From Bacillota bacterium (GTDB taxonomy: Bacteria > Bacillota_A > Clostridia > Christensenellales > Aristaeellaceae), in the NCBI GenBank assembly GCA_023421735.1, contig JAEZSP010000079.1, positions 89,467 to 153,466 on the forward strand: 64,000 nt of DNA, read 5' to 3'. The notes under the pieces were generated by a model that worked only from the letters and a program-made list of their open reading frames with translations, made no database searches and was not told the DNA's origin. A program made the translations under genes and the position numbers. Every line of letters starts with the position of its first letter. The first letter of the stretch is position 1. Below are positions 8,514 to 16,827 of this stretch, in pieces.

Positions 8514-9116
8514 ATGGGAAACAGGGTCATCGCAATCAATCGCCAATTTGGCAGCGGCGGACATGAAATTGGCAAGCTGCTGTCGGAAAAGCTGGATGTC
8601 CCGTTCTACGACAAGGCTCTGATCCGGCTCGCCTCCGAGCGCAGCGGGCTGAACCCCGAGCTGATTGAGCGCGAGGAGGAGCGCAAGACGAACCAGTGGC
8701 TGTACGCGGGACTCACGGACACCAGCCAGTCCATCCTCAATAACCTGCCGCCCACCGATATTACATTCGCCATTCAGCGCGACATCATTCTCGACGCCGC
8801 ACGCCAGGGCGATTGCGTGATCGTGGGACGATGCTCGGACGCCATTCTCAAGGAAACGGATGCGCGCGTGCTCTCGGTGTTCATCGCCGCGCCATTCGAC
8901 GATCGGGTCAGGCGCAAAATGGAGATTATGGGCATGGAGGCGCACGAAACCGCTTCGACCGTCCGCAAGACGGATAAGCGCAGAAAGGCCTACTATAACT
9001 TCAACACCGGCCTCGAATGGGGCAAGCCCGAGAATTATGATCTATGCGTGAACAGCTCGGCGCTCGGCGTCGAGGGCGTCGTTGAAATCCTTGCAAAGCT
9101 GTTTGAAAAACTGTAA
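8514..9116 (+). CDS. Cytidylate kinase-like family protein
   Basis: A 200-residue P-loop-like kinase of the cytidylate_kin2 type. The N-terminus VIAINRQFGSGGHEIGKLLSEKL carries the family's modified P-loop (RQFGSGG), and GDCVIVGRCSDAIL and RKTDKRRKAYYNF correspond to further conserved segments. It is common in Clostridia next to unrelated genes, and the true substrate is unknown. GGAGGG precedes the ATG by 6 nt. Confidence 0.88.
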   Translation: MGNRVIAINRQFGSGGHEIGKLLSEKLDVPFYDKALIRLASERSGLNPELIEREEERKTNQWLYAGLTDTSQSILNNLPPTDITFAIQRDIILDAARQGDCVIVGRCSDAILKETDARVLSVFIAAPFDDRVRRKMEIMGMEAHETASTVRKTDKRRKAYYNFNTGLEWGKPENYDLCVNSSALGVEGVVEILAKLFEKL

Positions 9117-9124
9117 AAGCGAAA

Positions 9125-9152
9125 ACCCCCGGCGCCGATTCGGCGTCGGGGA
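9125..9152 (+). terminator. Hairpin after the cytidylate-kinase-like gene
   Basis: The stem CCCCGGCGCCG / CGGCGTCGGGG has one G-T pair and a 3-nt loop. The following ATTCTCAT is a weak U-tract, so it may only slow transcription into the next gene. Confidence 0.5.
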
Positions 9153-9180
9153 TTCTCATACATAAAAGGAGGAGAGCCCC

Positions 9181-10263
9181 ATGAACAGTCGATACGCATT
9201 CGCGCCCGACTACGAGAACCTGGTTCGGGCGGCGAAAAACGAATGGGTTGCGCGCGTTCCGCTCTACGACCACCTCGTGGATATGCCGAAGATCGAGGAA
9301 ATGTCTGGCACCGAGGTCGGCGCGCTGATCGGCGCGTCGGATGCGGGCGAGAGGCGCGAGGGCTTCCGCCGCTATTGGGCGTTTTTCCGCGATCTGGGTT
9401 ACGACGCCGCGCCGTTCGAATGCTGCATCACGTCCGCGCTCATTGACGGCGGCGCGCTCGGCGCACACAAGGAAGGCTGCATCAAGACGCGCGAAGATTT
9501 CGAACGCTATCCTTGGGACGAAATCGAAGCGCGTTACGTTCAGGCGTTTGCGCCGCGGTTTGCATCCCTTCTGGAAACGTGCCCGCCGGGCATGAAGGCC
9601 GTGGGCGGCGTCGGGAACGGCGTTTTCGAGATCGTGCAGGACCTGGTTGGTTACATCAACCTCTGTTTTTTGCGCGCGGACGACGAGGAACTGTATGCGG
9701 ATCTGTTCGCGCGGGTGTCCGCACTCATGCATGCCATCTGGTCCTGGTTTTTGCCGGCCTATGGGGATGCGTACTGCGTTGTGCGCGCGGGGGACGATCT
9801 GGGCTTCCGTTCCTCCACACTTCTTTCAAAGGAAGATTTGCGCGCGCACGTGTTTCCGTGCTATCGTTCGATCGTCGATCTGGCGCACGCGCACGGCAAG
9901 CCGTTTTTGCTCCATTCCTGCGGAAATCTCCTCCCTGTCATGGACGAGCTGATCGACCAAACAGGCATCGACGCCAAGCACTCCAACGAGGACGCCATCG
10001 CGGAATTCCCCGTCTGGGTGGAACGCTTCGGGAAACGAATCGGCAATTTCGGCGGGTTGGACGTAAACGATCTTTGCCTGAAGACCGAGGCGGAGATTGA
10101 GGCGCGGGTGTTTGAATGCCTTGACCGCATCCGGGCAATCCCCGGTCACGGCGGCGTGGCGTTCGGCTCGGGCAACTCGATCCCGGTTTATGTGCCTGCG
10201 TCGGGCTACCGCGCCATGAACGAGGCCGTGCGCAAATGGCGGCAGGACCGGGCGGCGGAATGA
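9181..10263 (+). CDS. Uroporphyrinogen decarboxylase (URO-D) family protein
   Basis: A 360-residue TIM-barrel protein of the URO-D superfamily, which includes corrinoid methyltransferases. Supporting segments are LLHSCGNLLPVMDELIDQTGIDAKHSNED near residue 245 (conserved in the MtaA-like branch) and a final GGVAFGSGNSIPVYVP. No haem genes are nearby, so a decarboxylase role is unlikely; methyl transfer or another anaerobic function fits better, but no corrinoid protein is adjacent. GGAGGA lies 8 nt before the ATG. It is convergent with fumC, 1 bp apart. Confidence 0.85.
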   Translation: MNSRYAFAPDYENLVRAAKNEWVARVPLYDHLVDMPKIEEMSGTEVGALIGASDAGERREGFRRYWAFFRDLGYDAAPFECCITSALIDGGALGAHKEGCIKTREDFERYPWDEIEARYVQAFAPRFASLLETCPPGMKAVGGVGNGVFEIVQDLVGYINLCFLRADDEELYADLFARVSALMHAIWSWFLPAYGDAYCVVRAGDDLGFRSSTLLSKEDLRAHVFPCYRSIVDLAHAHGKPFLLHSCGNLLPVMDELIDQTGIDAKHSNEDAIAEFPVWVERFGKRIGNFGGLDVNDLCLKTEAEIEARVFECLDRIRAIPGHGGVAFGSGNSIPVYVPASGYRAMNEAVRKWRQDRAAE

Positions 10264-10264
10264 A

Positions 10265-11635
10265 TCAGATCATCTGTTCCGGGTGAAACACCGCATCGAA
10301 CTTTTCGGGCGTCAAAAAGCCGAGCTGCACGCACGCTTCCTTCAGGGAGATATTCTCCCGGAACGCAAGCTTGGCGGTCTTCGCGGCGTTGTCGTACCCG
10401 ATGTAGGGGTTGAGCGCGGTTACCAGCATCAGCGAGTTGTGGAGGTTGTGGCGCATCTTTTCCCGATTGGCGGTGATGCCCGCGGCGCAGTGCGCGTCAA
10501 ACGATTGGATGGCGTCGGCGAGCAGCCGTACGGATTGAAGGAAGTTGTAGATGAGCACCGGCATGAAGACGTTCAGTTCGAAATTGCCCTGCGATGCGGC
10601 GAATCCCACCGCCGCATCGTTGCCCATCACCTGAACGGCGACCATCGTCACCGCCTCCGACTGGGTGGGGTTGACCTTGCCCGGCATGATGGAGCTTCCG
10701 GGCTCGTTTTCCGGGATGAAAATTTCACCCAGCCCGTCGCGCGGGCCGCTGGCAAGCCACCGCACGTCGTTTGCGATCTTCATCATGTCGGCGGCAAGCG
10801 CTTTGAGCGCGCCGTGCGCAAAGACCAGATCGTCCTTGGCGGTGAGCGCGTGGAACTTGTTTTCGGCGGTCGTAAACGCCTTGCCCGTCAGGCTGGATAC
10901 GACCTTGGCGACCTCCTCGGCAAATCCCTTTGGGCAATTCAGTCCGGTGCCGACAGCCGTGCCGCCCAGTGCCAGTTCATGAAGCCCCGGCAGAGCCAGC
11001 GCGAGTTGCTTTTTTGTCTTCTGGAGCATGCCGCGCCAACCCGAAATTTCCTGTGAGAACGCGATGGGCGTCGCATCCTGCAAGTGGGTGCGTCCGGTCT
11101 TGACGACGCCCTCGTTTTCTGCTTCAAGCCGCAGGAAGGTCGCGGTCAGCGCGTCCATGGCGGGCATGAGATGGTCCTCGATGGCGATCGCCGCCGCGAT
11201 GTGCATGGCGGTTGGGAACGTGTCGTTCGAGGATTGGGACATGTTCACGTGGTCGTTGGGATGGCACAGCTTTTCACCGAGAATTTCGTTCGCACGGTTT
11301 GCGACAACCTCGTTCGCGTTCATATTGGACTGCGTGCCGCTGCCCGTCTGCCAGACGACGAGCGGAAAGTGCTCGTTGAGCGATCCCGTGATCACCTCGT
11401 CACATGCCTGGCAGATGGCGGCGAGTCGCTTTTCGTCCATTTGATCGGGTACGAGCCGGCTGTTGGCGATCGCAGCCGCCTTTTTGAGAAGGCCGAAGGC
11501 GTGCGTGATCTCCCGGGGCATGACCTCGCCCCCGATTCGGAAATTGTCCTTGCTGCGTTGGGTTTGCGCGCCCCAATATTTGTCCGCGGGCACGCGCACC
11601 TCGCCCATCGAATCCCGCTCGATGCGATCCGTCAT
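10265..11635 (-). CDS. fumC: Class II fumarate hydratase
   Basis: Reversible hydration of fumarate to L-malate by a cytoplasmic homotetramer. The 456-residue length is typical. The superfamily signature [15 protein letters not shown] is present, together with the FumC features [24 protein letters not shown] and [11 protein letters not shown]. The ATG at 11635 with GGAGG 7 nt upstream is preferred to upstream codons. It has no operon partners and probably supports a partial TCA branch or fermentation to succinate. Confidence 0.96.
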   Translation of the reverse strand: MTDRIERDSMGEVRVPADKYWGAQTQRSKDNFRIGGEVMPREITHAFGLLKKAAAIANSRLVPDQMDEKRLAAICQACDEVITGSLNEHFPLVVWQTGSGTQSNMNANEVVANRANEILGEKLCHPNDHVNMSQSSNDTFPTAMHIAAAIAIEDHLMPAMDALTATFLRLEAENEGVVKTGRTHLQDATPIAFSQEISGWRGMLQKTKKQLALALPGLHELALGGTAVGTGLNCPKGFAEEVAKVVSSLTGKAFTTAENKFHALTAKDDLVFAHGALKALAADMMKIANDVRWLASGPRDGLGEIFIPENEPGSSIMPGKVNPTQSEAVTMVAVQVMGNDAAVGFAASQGNFELNVFMPVLIYNFLQSVRLLADAIQSFDAHCAAGITANREKMRHNLHNSLMLVTALNPYIGYDNAAKTAKLAFRENISLKEACVQLGFLTPEKFDAVFHPEQMI

Positions 11636-11757
11636 ATTCTGCCTCCGTTTCAGTCGCAAGCCGCCTTGCAACCGTTTTTTTGCCTGAACTTTATTATATC
11701 GGACATGTACCCCAAGAGGCAATCCCCCTTTCGCATCTCGCTGATCCCATCAGCCAT

Positions 11758-11787
11758 TTGACGGCGTCTCGCGGCACATGGTATAAT
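11758..11787 (+). promoter_or_regulatory. Promoter of def
   Basis: TTGACG (11758-11763), 18-bp spacer, TATAAT (11782-11787). Confidence 0.75.
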
Positions 11788-11807
11788 GGGAAAAAGGGAG
11801 GTATTAT

Positions 11808-12302
11808 ATGGTAAGAAAAATTTTGCTCCTCGGCGATGAAACCCTGTATGAAAAATCCGACCTCGTTTCTCAGGCGGAGCTTTCGCAGCTTCAACCGGTT
11901 GTCCGTGACCTGCACGACACGCTGATGGACTTCCGTGTGCGTTACGGCGCGGGTCGGGCGATTGCGGCGCCGCAGATTGGCGTCATGAAGCGCCTCATCT
12001 ACATGCACGTGGATCACCCCGTTGCGCTCATCAACCCCACGATCCGGTTCCCGGATGGCGGGCTGATGGAGGTGTTGGACGACTGCATGTCCTTTCCCGG
12101 CCTGTACGTCAAGGTCATGCGGCACGACCGCTGTGTCGTGCAATACCGCGACATGGACTGGAACGAGTGCGAAATGACGCTCGAGGGCGATCTTTCCGAG
12201 CTCATTCAGCATGAATATGACCATCTCGACGGCATTCTCGCCGTCATGCGCGCAAAGGACGAGCGCTCCCTCGTCATGAAGAAGCGCCCCATTTTCAATT
12301 AA
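11808..12302 (+). CDS. def: Peptide deformylase
   Basis: Removes the N-formyl group from nascent proteins using a metal bound by Cys93 and the two His of HEYDH (residues 135-139). All three motifs are present but divergent: motif 1 reads GRAIAAPQIG, motif 2 DDCMSFPGL instead of the usual EGCLS, and motif 3 QHEYDHLDG. At 164 residues it has normal length. AGGAGGT-like bases lie just before the ATG. Its 3' end overlaps the convergent LysR gene by 8 bp. Confidence 0.92.
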   Translation: MVRKILLLGDETLYEKSDLVSQAELSQLQPVVRDLHDTLMDFRVRYGAGRAIAAPQIGVMKRLIYMHVDHPVALINPTIRFPDGGLMEVLDDCMSFPGLYVKVMRHDRCVVQYRDMDWNECEMTLEGDLSELIQHEYDHLDGILAVMRAKDERSLVMKKRPIFN

Positions 12303-13227
12303 TCTGCGTAAAGGCGACCTTGTTTTTCGCCTCGAATAACTTATCGATAAAGCGCCGATCCAGATCGGAGAGTTTGTAGTCCGCATGATAAACCAACGTG
12401 TCCCGGTGGCGGGGCATCACGCCGTCGCACCGCCGCTGCATGAGCGAATACCGCAAGAGCGGTTCGGGCGGTACGGGGGAAACCCACATATAGGTGCTCG
12501 GAATGTTTGCCAATAGCTCGAACTGGGTCGAGCGTTCATAGACGTAAATCGCCTGCCGCTCGTTGAGGTTTTCGCGCTCCGGCGCAGGCGATGCGAGGTA
12601 GGGCGTGCGAACGTCGCCCTGAAAGATTTCGACCACGTGATTAAGGTCCGCCGCCTCCACGTTTTTCAGATAGGCAAGCGGCGACTGACTGGATGCAAGC
12701 ACCACGTATTCAAACTCCCAGATCGGCTCCGTTCGCATGTTTTTGCGCTTTACATAATCCATGAAAAAGGGCTCCTCCGCGACGGGATAGCGGATGATAC
12801 CCATATTAAACCGTCCCTCGGCGATGAGGTCGATGGTTTGCACGGAGTTTGTTTCCCGCAGCTTGATGGACAGGGGTTTGTCGAAGTCGAGGGTCGATGA
12901 AAACCGCGCGACGCCCTCAGCGATATAGCTCCCGCGCGGAATGGAAATGGAAAAGGTTTGCTTGTCCGGCTCGTCGTCGTGCGCGAGCGCCTCAATCTGG
13001 GAAACCTGCTTGAGGATGGCGCGCGCGTGTTCCAGCAGGTTGCGCCCCTTTGGCGTTGGAATCACGCCGCGCGGTGTGCGTTCAAAGACGGTGATGCCGC
13101 AGCTCGATTCGAATTCGCGGATCGCCTTGCTGAGGCTGGGCTGGGTGATGTAGAGGTTCTCCGCCGCCTCGGTAATGGAGCCGGTTCGCTCCACTTCGAC
13201 GGCATATCTGAGGTGCTGTATGTTCAC
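12295..13227 (-). CDS. LysR-family transcriptional regulator
   Basis: A 310-residue regulator. The N-terminal winged helix is classical (MNIQHLRYAVEVERTGSITE, ITQPSLSKAIREFE, PTPKGRNLLEHARAIL), followed by a LysR-type substrate-binding domain. The frame is open for 174 more codons, but the GTG at 13227 gives the conserved family N-terminus and has GGAGG 7 nt before it. The effector and targets are unknown: the neighbours (def, a transporter) are not typical, and the divergent CNNM promoter is a possible target. Confidence 0.9.
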   Translation of the reverse strand: MNIQHLRYAVEVERTGSITEAAENLYITQPSLSKAIREFESSCGITVFERTPRGVIPTPKGRNLLEHARAILKQVSQIEALAHDDEPDKQTFSISIPRGSYIAEGVARFSSTLDFDKPLSIKLRETNSVQTIDLIAEGRFNMGIIRYPVAEEPFFMDYVKRKNMRTEPIWEFEYVVLASSQSPLAYLKNVEAADLNHVVEIFQGDVRTPYLASPAPERENLNERQAIYVYERSTQFELLANIPSTYMWVSPVPPEPLLRYSLMQRRCDGVMPRHRDTLVYHADYKLSDLDRRFIDKLFEAKNKVAFTQIN

Positions 13228-13432
13228 TGGCCGTCCTCCGCTTTCCTTCGTCTCACCGCGAGCGCCGTGCGCGATGAAGTGGTTGTCGTCTTGTGCAGGG
13301 CATTGATTCCGTTTCGTTGCAAAATGCAAAGTCACCTGGATCGGATGTTTCTCGTGGCGCGGTATGCGTCCCAAGGCTTGCCCAGATGACGGGACGGGAA
13401 TATCCGCATCTTTGCGCGCCATTCCATTCGAT

Positions 13433-13461
13433 AGTATAATATTGTTCCCGGTCACTGTCAA
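13433..13461 (-). promoter_or_regulatory. Proximal promoter of the LysR gene
   Basis: Minus-strand TTGACA (13461-13456), 17-bp spacer, TATACT (13438-13433). It leaves an mRNA leader of about 200 nt before the GTG, in which nothing was recognised. Confidence 0.7.
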
Positions 13462-13504
13462 CAGCGCTGCGCCGTGCCTGAATTGACAAAAACCTTTCAA
13501 TTCC

Positions 13505-13533
13505 ATTATATCCACATGTGGCTTATGTGTAAA
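13505..13533 (-). promoter_or_regulatory. Distal minus-strand promoter with CCACATGTGG palindrome
   Basis: TTTACA (13533-13528), 17-bp spacer, TATAAT (13510-13505). The spacer holds the perfect 10-bp palindrome CCACATGTGG (13512-13521), a possible operator shared by the divergent promoters. Confidence 0.5.
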
Positions 13534-13550
13534 GCGAAGGTTTGCGTGTG

Positions 13551-13580
13551 TTGACATGAGCGGAAGCGGCATGGTATAAT
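13551..13580 (+). promoter_or_regulatory. Promoter of the CNNM transporter leader
   Basis: Consensus TTGACA (13551-13556) and TATAAT (13575-13580) with an 18-bp spacer. Transcription should start near 13587, 209 nt before the start codon. Confidence 0.8.
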
Positions 13581-13586
13581 AGCCGC

Positions 13587-13795
13587 ATCGGATCAAATCG
13601 GAAGGGAACCAATATGTCCGAAGACGGCGATAGTCCGGCGGAGATGCCTCCGTCAGGTACCTACAGATACATACGACTGGCACAGTTCGCATCCCGTGCG
13701 CCGGGAAGGCGAGCTGTGCTTTGTTTGTGTTCGGCTTCGGATTGCGCATCGATCCGGGAACAGAAAAAGGCGCATCATAAAGGCGGAGGAATCAA
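13587..13795 (+). ncRNA. Structured 5' leader, candidate regulatory RNA
   Basis: Between the promoter and the CNNM gene lies a 209-nt GC-rich leader. Visible pairings are a long-range CGGATC (13589-13594) with GATCCG (13751-13756), a 7-bp stem GGCGGAG/CTCCGTC, and an 11-bp stem GCACAGTTCGC / GCGAGCTGTGC topped by a CCCG/CGGG hairpin (about 13680-13719). The last is followed by CTTTGTTTGTGTT, like a transcription terminator upstream of the start codon. It did not match the M-box, yybP-ykoY, fluoride, NiCo, cobalamin or FMN consensus as I know them. Confidence 0.45.
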
Positions 13796-15118
13796 ATGGA
13801 CGGCCATATAGGTTGGCAACTCTTTTTGCAGCTGATACTCATCTCCATGAATGCGGTGTTCGCGTGCGCGGAAATCGCGGTTATCACGATCAACGATGCC
13901 CGGCTTGAAAAGCTTGCGGTCGGGGGCGACCCACGGGCAATGCGGCTGAAACGGCTGACGGATCAACCCGCGCGCTTTCTGGCGACCATACAGGTTGCGA
14001 TCACGCTGTCAGGTTTTCTGGGCAGTGCCTTCGCGGCGGACAATTTCGCCGAGCGGATCACCGCCTGGGCGATGACCATGCACAGCGGCCTGAGCGCCCA
14101 AATGATCCACACGCTGTCGTTGGTCGCCGTCACGCTGATCCTTTCGTATCTTACGCTGGTCTTGGGTGAATTGGTTCCCAAGCGCGTGGCGATGCGGCAT
14201 GCGGAAAAGGTTGCGCTGGTGCTTTCGGGCGTGGTGACGCTCATCGCAAAGATTTTTAAGCCCATCGTATGGCTTTTGACCGCCTCGACAAATGGCATGC
14301 TCCGGCTGTTCGGCATCGATCCGAACGAAGAGGACGACGCCGTGACCGAGGAGGAGATCCGCATGATGGTGGACGTGGGCAGCGAAAAGGGCACCATCGA
14401 TCCGGAGGAAAAGACGTTTATCCAGAACGTATTCGAATTTGACGATACCACCGCCGGCGAGATCGCCACGCACCGCACGGAAGTAGCCATGCTCTACATG
14501 GATGACACGCCCGAGGAATGGGACGCCGAAATCCGTGAGACGCGCCACACGCTCTTCCCGGTATGCGGCGAGACGGCCGATGACATCATCGGCATTCTCG
14601 ATTCGCGCGACTATTTCCGGCTGACGGATTTCTCCCGCGAGAGCGTGCTCAAGATCGTGCGCGAGCCGTATTTTGTGCCCTCGTCGGTAAAGGCAGACGT
14701 GCTGTTTCGCAATATGAAGGCCGGAAACCGCAGATTCGCCATCGTGCTCGATGAATTCGGCGGCATGGAGGGCGTCATTACCATCAACGACCTCGTGGAA
14801 GAGCTTGTGGGCGAGCTCGAAAGCGAGGCGGGGGACGTCGAAATGCTCTCCGATGGAAAATGGCGCGCGGTCGGCAGCGCCTCTCTCGACGAGATCACCG
14901 CCGTCACGGGCGTCGAGTTCCCGGATGAGGAATATGACACGCTCGGCGGACTCATCTTCTCGCAGCTCGATTCCATTCCGGAAGACGGCGCGAAGTTCGA
15001 GGTGGAAATCGGCGATCTGATCATCATGGTGACCGATGTGCGCGACCACCGCGTCATGTCGGCAGACATCGAGAAACGGGTCACGACAGACGAACAACGG
15101 GAAAAAGTCGAGGTCTGA
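13796..15118 (+). CDS. CNNM/HlyC-CorC family transporter with CBS domains
   Basis: A 440-residue membrane protein. Residues 1-190 form the DUF21/CNNM transmembrane domain with the family motif LGELVPKRVAMRHAEKVAL; a paired CBS domain follows (about 205-325, ending LDEFGGMEGVITINDLVEELVGE) and a C-terminal CorC_HlyC domain. Related proteins export Mg2+ or other divalent ions, often coupled to Na+, with the CBS pair sensing ATP-Mg. The 'hemolysin' label for this family is historical. GGAGGA precedes the ATG. The long leader suggests ion- or metabolite-responsive control, which is inference. Confidence 0.92.
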   Translation: MDGHIGWQLFLQLILISMNAVFACAEIAVITINDARLEKLAVGGDPRAMRLKRLTDQPARFLATIQVAITLSGFLGSAFAADNFAERITAWAMTMHSGLSAQMIHTLSLVAVTLILSYLTLVLGELVPKRVAMRHAEKVALVLSGVVTLIAKIFKPIVWLLTASTNGMLRLFGIDPNEEDDAVTEEEIRMMVDVGSEKGTIDPEEKTFIQNVFEFDDTTAGEIATHRTEVAMLYMDDTPEEWDAEIRETRHTLFPVCGETADDIIGILDSRDYFRLTDFSRESVLKIVREPYFVPSSVKADVLFRNMKAGNRRFAIVLDEFGGMEGVITINDLVEELVGELESEAGDVEMLSDGKWRAVGSASLDEITAVTGVEFPDEEYDTLGGLIFSQLDSIPEDGAKFEVEIGDLIIMVTDVRDHRVMSADIEKRVTTDEQREKVEV

Positions 15119-15130
15119 TCGATCCATTCA

Positions 15131-15162
15131 ACCGCCGCGGCAAATCGCCGCGGCGGTTTTTT
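15131..15162 (+). terminator. Rho-independent terminator of the CNNM gene
   Basis: The stem CCGCCGCGGC / GCCGCGGCGG with loop AAATC (15132-15156) is followed by six T residues. Confidence 0.92.
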
Positions 15163-15218
15163 GCCGCGCGGTTTCCCCGAACCCGTTTTTTCCCCGGCCT
15201 TTCATTCATTCGCGCGTG

Positions 15219-15247
15219 TTGTATCTTCCTGTAAAATGTGGTAAAAT
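15219..15247 (+). promoter_or_regulatory. Promoter of the hydrolase-trmH-oxidoreductase operon
   Basis: TTGTAT (15219-15224), 17-bp spacer, TAAAAT (15242-15247). An in-frame ATG at 15238 falls inside this promoter and so is not used. Confidence 0.55.
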
Positions 15248-15270
15248 CGTTGGCGCGGGGAGGGATATTG

Positions 15271-16092
15271 TTGGCGGCGGACGACCTGTTTATGATCTTC
15301 CACGGGCTGAAGGTGCATGTGAAGGTGGTTGAGCCTGAGGCTGAGATCAGGCACCGCGTGCTTCTCGTCTCTTCGCCCATTACGAGCACATTCAACTGGC
15401 GCAAGATCACGCCGGAGCTCTCCCAGCTCGGCTGCCTGACGGTGCTTCTCGACCTACCGGGATTTGGAGAAAGCGCATGCGGCGAGGGCGTGCCCCAGGA
15501 TGCGCGGCTGCGCGCGAATGTCGCGTGGGGCGTGATCGACGAGATCGATTACGCGCTGGGCGACGATATGTCCACATGGCACCTCGTCGGGCACGGCGCC
15601 GCCTGTCCGGCGATTCTTGAAATGGGCAATGCGCATCCCGATTCCGTGCGCTCGCAGGTGCTGATTGCGCCGACGCTCGCGGACGGTGATCTTTTTCGTG
15701 TCGGGCGTATGCCAAGGGAGAAATGGTACGAACAATATATTGAAAGCCCATCCGGCTTTCGGCGGTTCATGGACGCGCTGTTTGCGCGTCGGACGGACGA
15801 ATACATACTCGACAACATGCGCAGGCCTTTTTTGCGCGAGGGCGCAAAGGCCAGCTTTCTGAATATGCTCGGCGCGCGGACGCCGTCGCGCCCCGCAAAA
15901 GGATTTGCGCCGGTCATGGCGCTGTGGGGTGAAAAGGATATCCTGATGGATGAGCGCGCCCGCACGGCGCTCAAGTCGCTCGCGCCCGAGGCCGAGACAC
16001 ACCTGTTTAAGACCGCCGGACACATTCCCATGGAGACCCACAGCCACGCGCTGCGGGATTATCTGCGGGGCTGGCTCCGGTACGTGGGGTGA
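15271..16092 (+). CDS. Alpha/beta hydrolase-fold protein lacking the usual nucleophile serine
   Basis: A 273-residue alpha/beta hydrolase. The fold motifs are LLVSSPITSTFNWRKI (oxyanion region), LLDLPGFGES, a nucleophile elbow, ALWGEKDILMD (acid) and TAGHIPMET (His). The elbow reads LVGHGAACP where active members have GHSxGG, so the catalytic Ser is replaced by Gly. It is probably non-hydrolytic or atypical. The TTG at 15271 has GGGGAGGG 6 nt upstream; a TTG at 15268 is an alternative. The last four bases overlap the next gene (GTGA). Confidence 0.78.
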   Translation: MAADDLFMIFHGLKVHVKVVEPEAEIRHRVLLVSSPITSTFNWRKITPELSQLGCLTVLLDLPGFGESACGEGVPQDARLRANVAWGVIDEIDYALGDDMSTWHLVGHGAACPAILEMGNAHPDSVRSQVLIAPTLADGDLFRVGRMPREKWYEQYIESPSGFRRFMDALFARRTDEYILDNMRRPFLREGAKASFLNMLGARTPSRPAKGFAPVMALWGEKDILMDERARTALKSLAPEAETHLFKTAGHIPMETHSHALRDYLRGWLRYVG

Positions 16093-16826
16093 AATCATTG
16101 GGGAAATTGGAACCGTATTCGAAGAAACTCACGTATAGCTACTGCCTGGGGCTGTTTCCGTCCTTCGCGCTCATGGAGGCGCGACCCGAGGCCGCGACGC
16201 GGCTGCTCGTCCATCCGGCGGGCGCGGGGAATGAGGGCGTTGAGAAGCTGCGCGCGCTGTGTGAGGAGAAGAACATCCGCGCCGAGGAGGCCGAGCGCGT
16301 GCTGCGGCGCGAGTCGAAAAAGGACAATACGTTTGCGGCGGTGGTGTTTGATAAGTACGAATGCCAGCTCGATCCGCAGGCGAACCACGCGGTTTTGTGC
16401 CAGATCTCGGACGGCGGGAATCTGGGGACCGCGCTGCGCTCGCTTTTGGGGTTCGGCATCCGCGACGTGGCGGTGATCCGCCCGTGCGTCGACCTCTTCG
16501 ATCCGCACGTTTTGCGCGCATCCATGGGCGCTTTTTTCAAAATGCGCGTCTCTGCGTTCGATGATTTCGGCGCGTATCGCGCGGTGGCGGGGCGTCGGGA
16601 GATTTATCCCTTCATGCTCGACGGCGCGGTTCCGCTCAAAGAGGCGGTTAAATCGCGCGGAGAGCCTTATACCCTGGTGTTCGGAAATGAGGCGGCGGGA
16701 CTTCCGCCGGAGTTCGCCAAGATCGGAAAGAGCGTATTCATTCCCCAGTCAGGGGAGATCGATTCACTCAATCTCGGGGTCGCGGTGTCGATCGGCGCAT
16801 ATGCGTTTACAAACGGAGGAAACTGA
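16089..16826 (+). CDS. TrmH/SpoU-family RNA 2'-O-methyltransferase
   Basis: A 245-residue SPOUT-fold methyltransferase that uses S-adenosylmethionine to methylate a ribose in tRNA or rRNA. The three SpoU motifs are visible: DGGNLGTALRSLLGFG, LVFGNEAAGLPPEF and SLNLGVAVSIGAYAF. The N-terminal part (to about residue 95) is the substrate-recognition region. The start is GTG, overlapping the hydrolase stop by 4 bp, with no clear Shine-Dalgarno, so it depends on coupling. The target nucleotide cannot be inferred. Confidence 0.87.
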   Translation: MKSLGKLEPYSKKLTYSYCLGLFPSFALMEARPEAATRLLVHPAGAGNEGVEKLRALCEEKNIRAEEAERVLRRESKKDNTFAAVVFDKYECQLDPQANHAVLCQISDGGNLGTALRSLLGFGIRDVAVIRPCVDLFDPHVLRASMGAFFKMRVSAFDDFGAYRAVAGRREIYPFMLDGAVPLKEAVKSRGEPYTLVFGNEAAGLPPEFAKIGKSVFIPQSGEIDSLNLGVAVSIGAYAFTNGGN

Positions 16827-16827
16827 C

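Noticed and set aside
12295..13749. LysR with a 174-residue N-terminal extension
   Set aside because: The frame is open but the extension has no domain, contains two promoters, and the GTG at 13227 has an ideal ribosome-binding site and the conserved LysR start.
13587..13795. Identification of the leader as an M-box, FMN or yybP-ykoY riboswitch
   Set aside because: Short look-alike words occur (for example GATAGTCCGG, ACATACGA) but the order and the essential conserved loops of these classes are missing.
13614..13811. A 65-codon leader peptide upstream of the CNNM gene
   Set aside because: No ribosome-binding site and the sequence is better explained as structured RNA.
13796..15118. Haemolysin
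   Set aside because: The name is a historical label of the CNNM/CorC family; the domains indicate an ion transporter.
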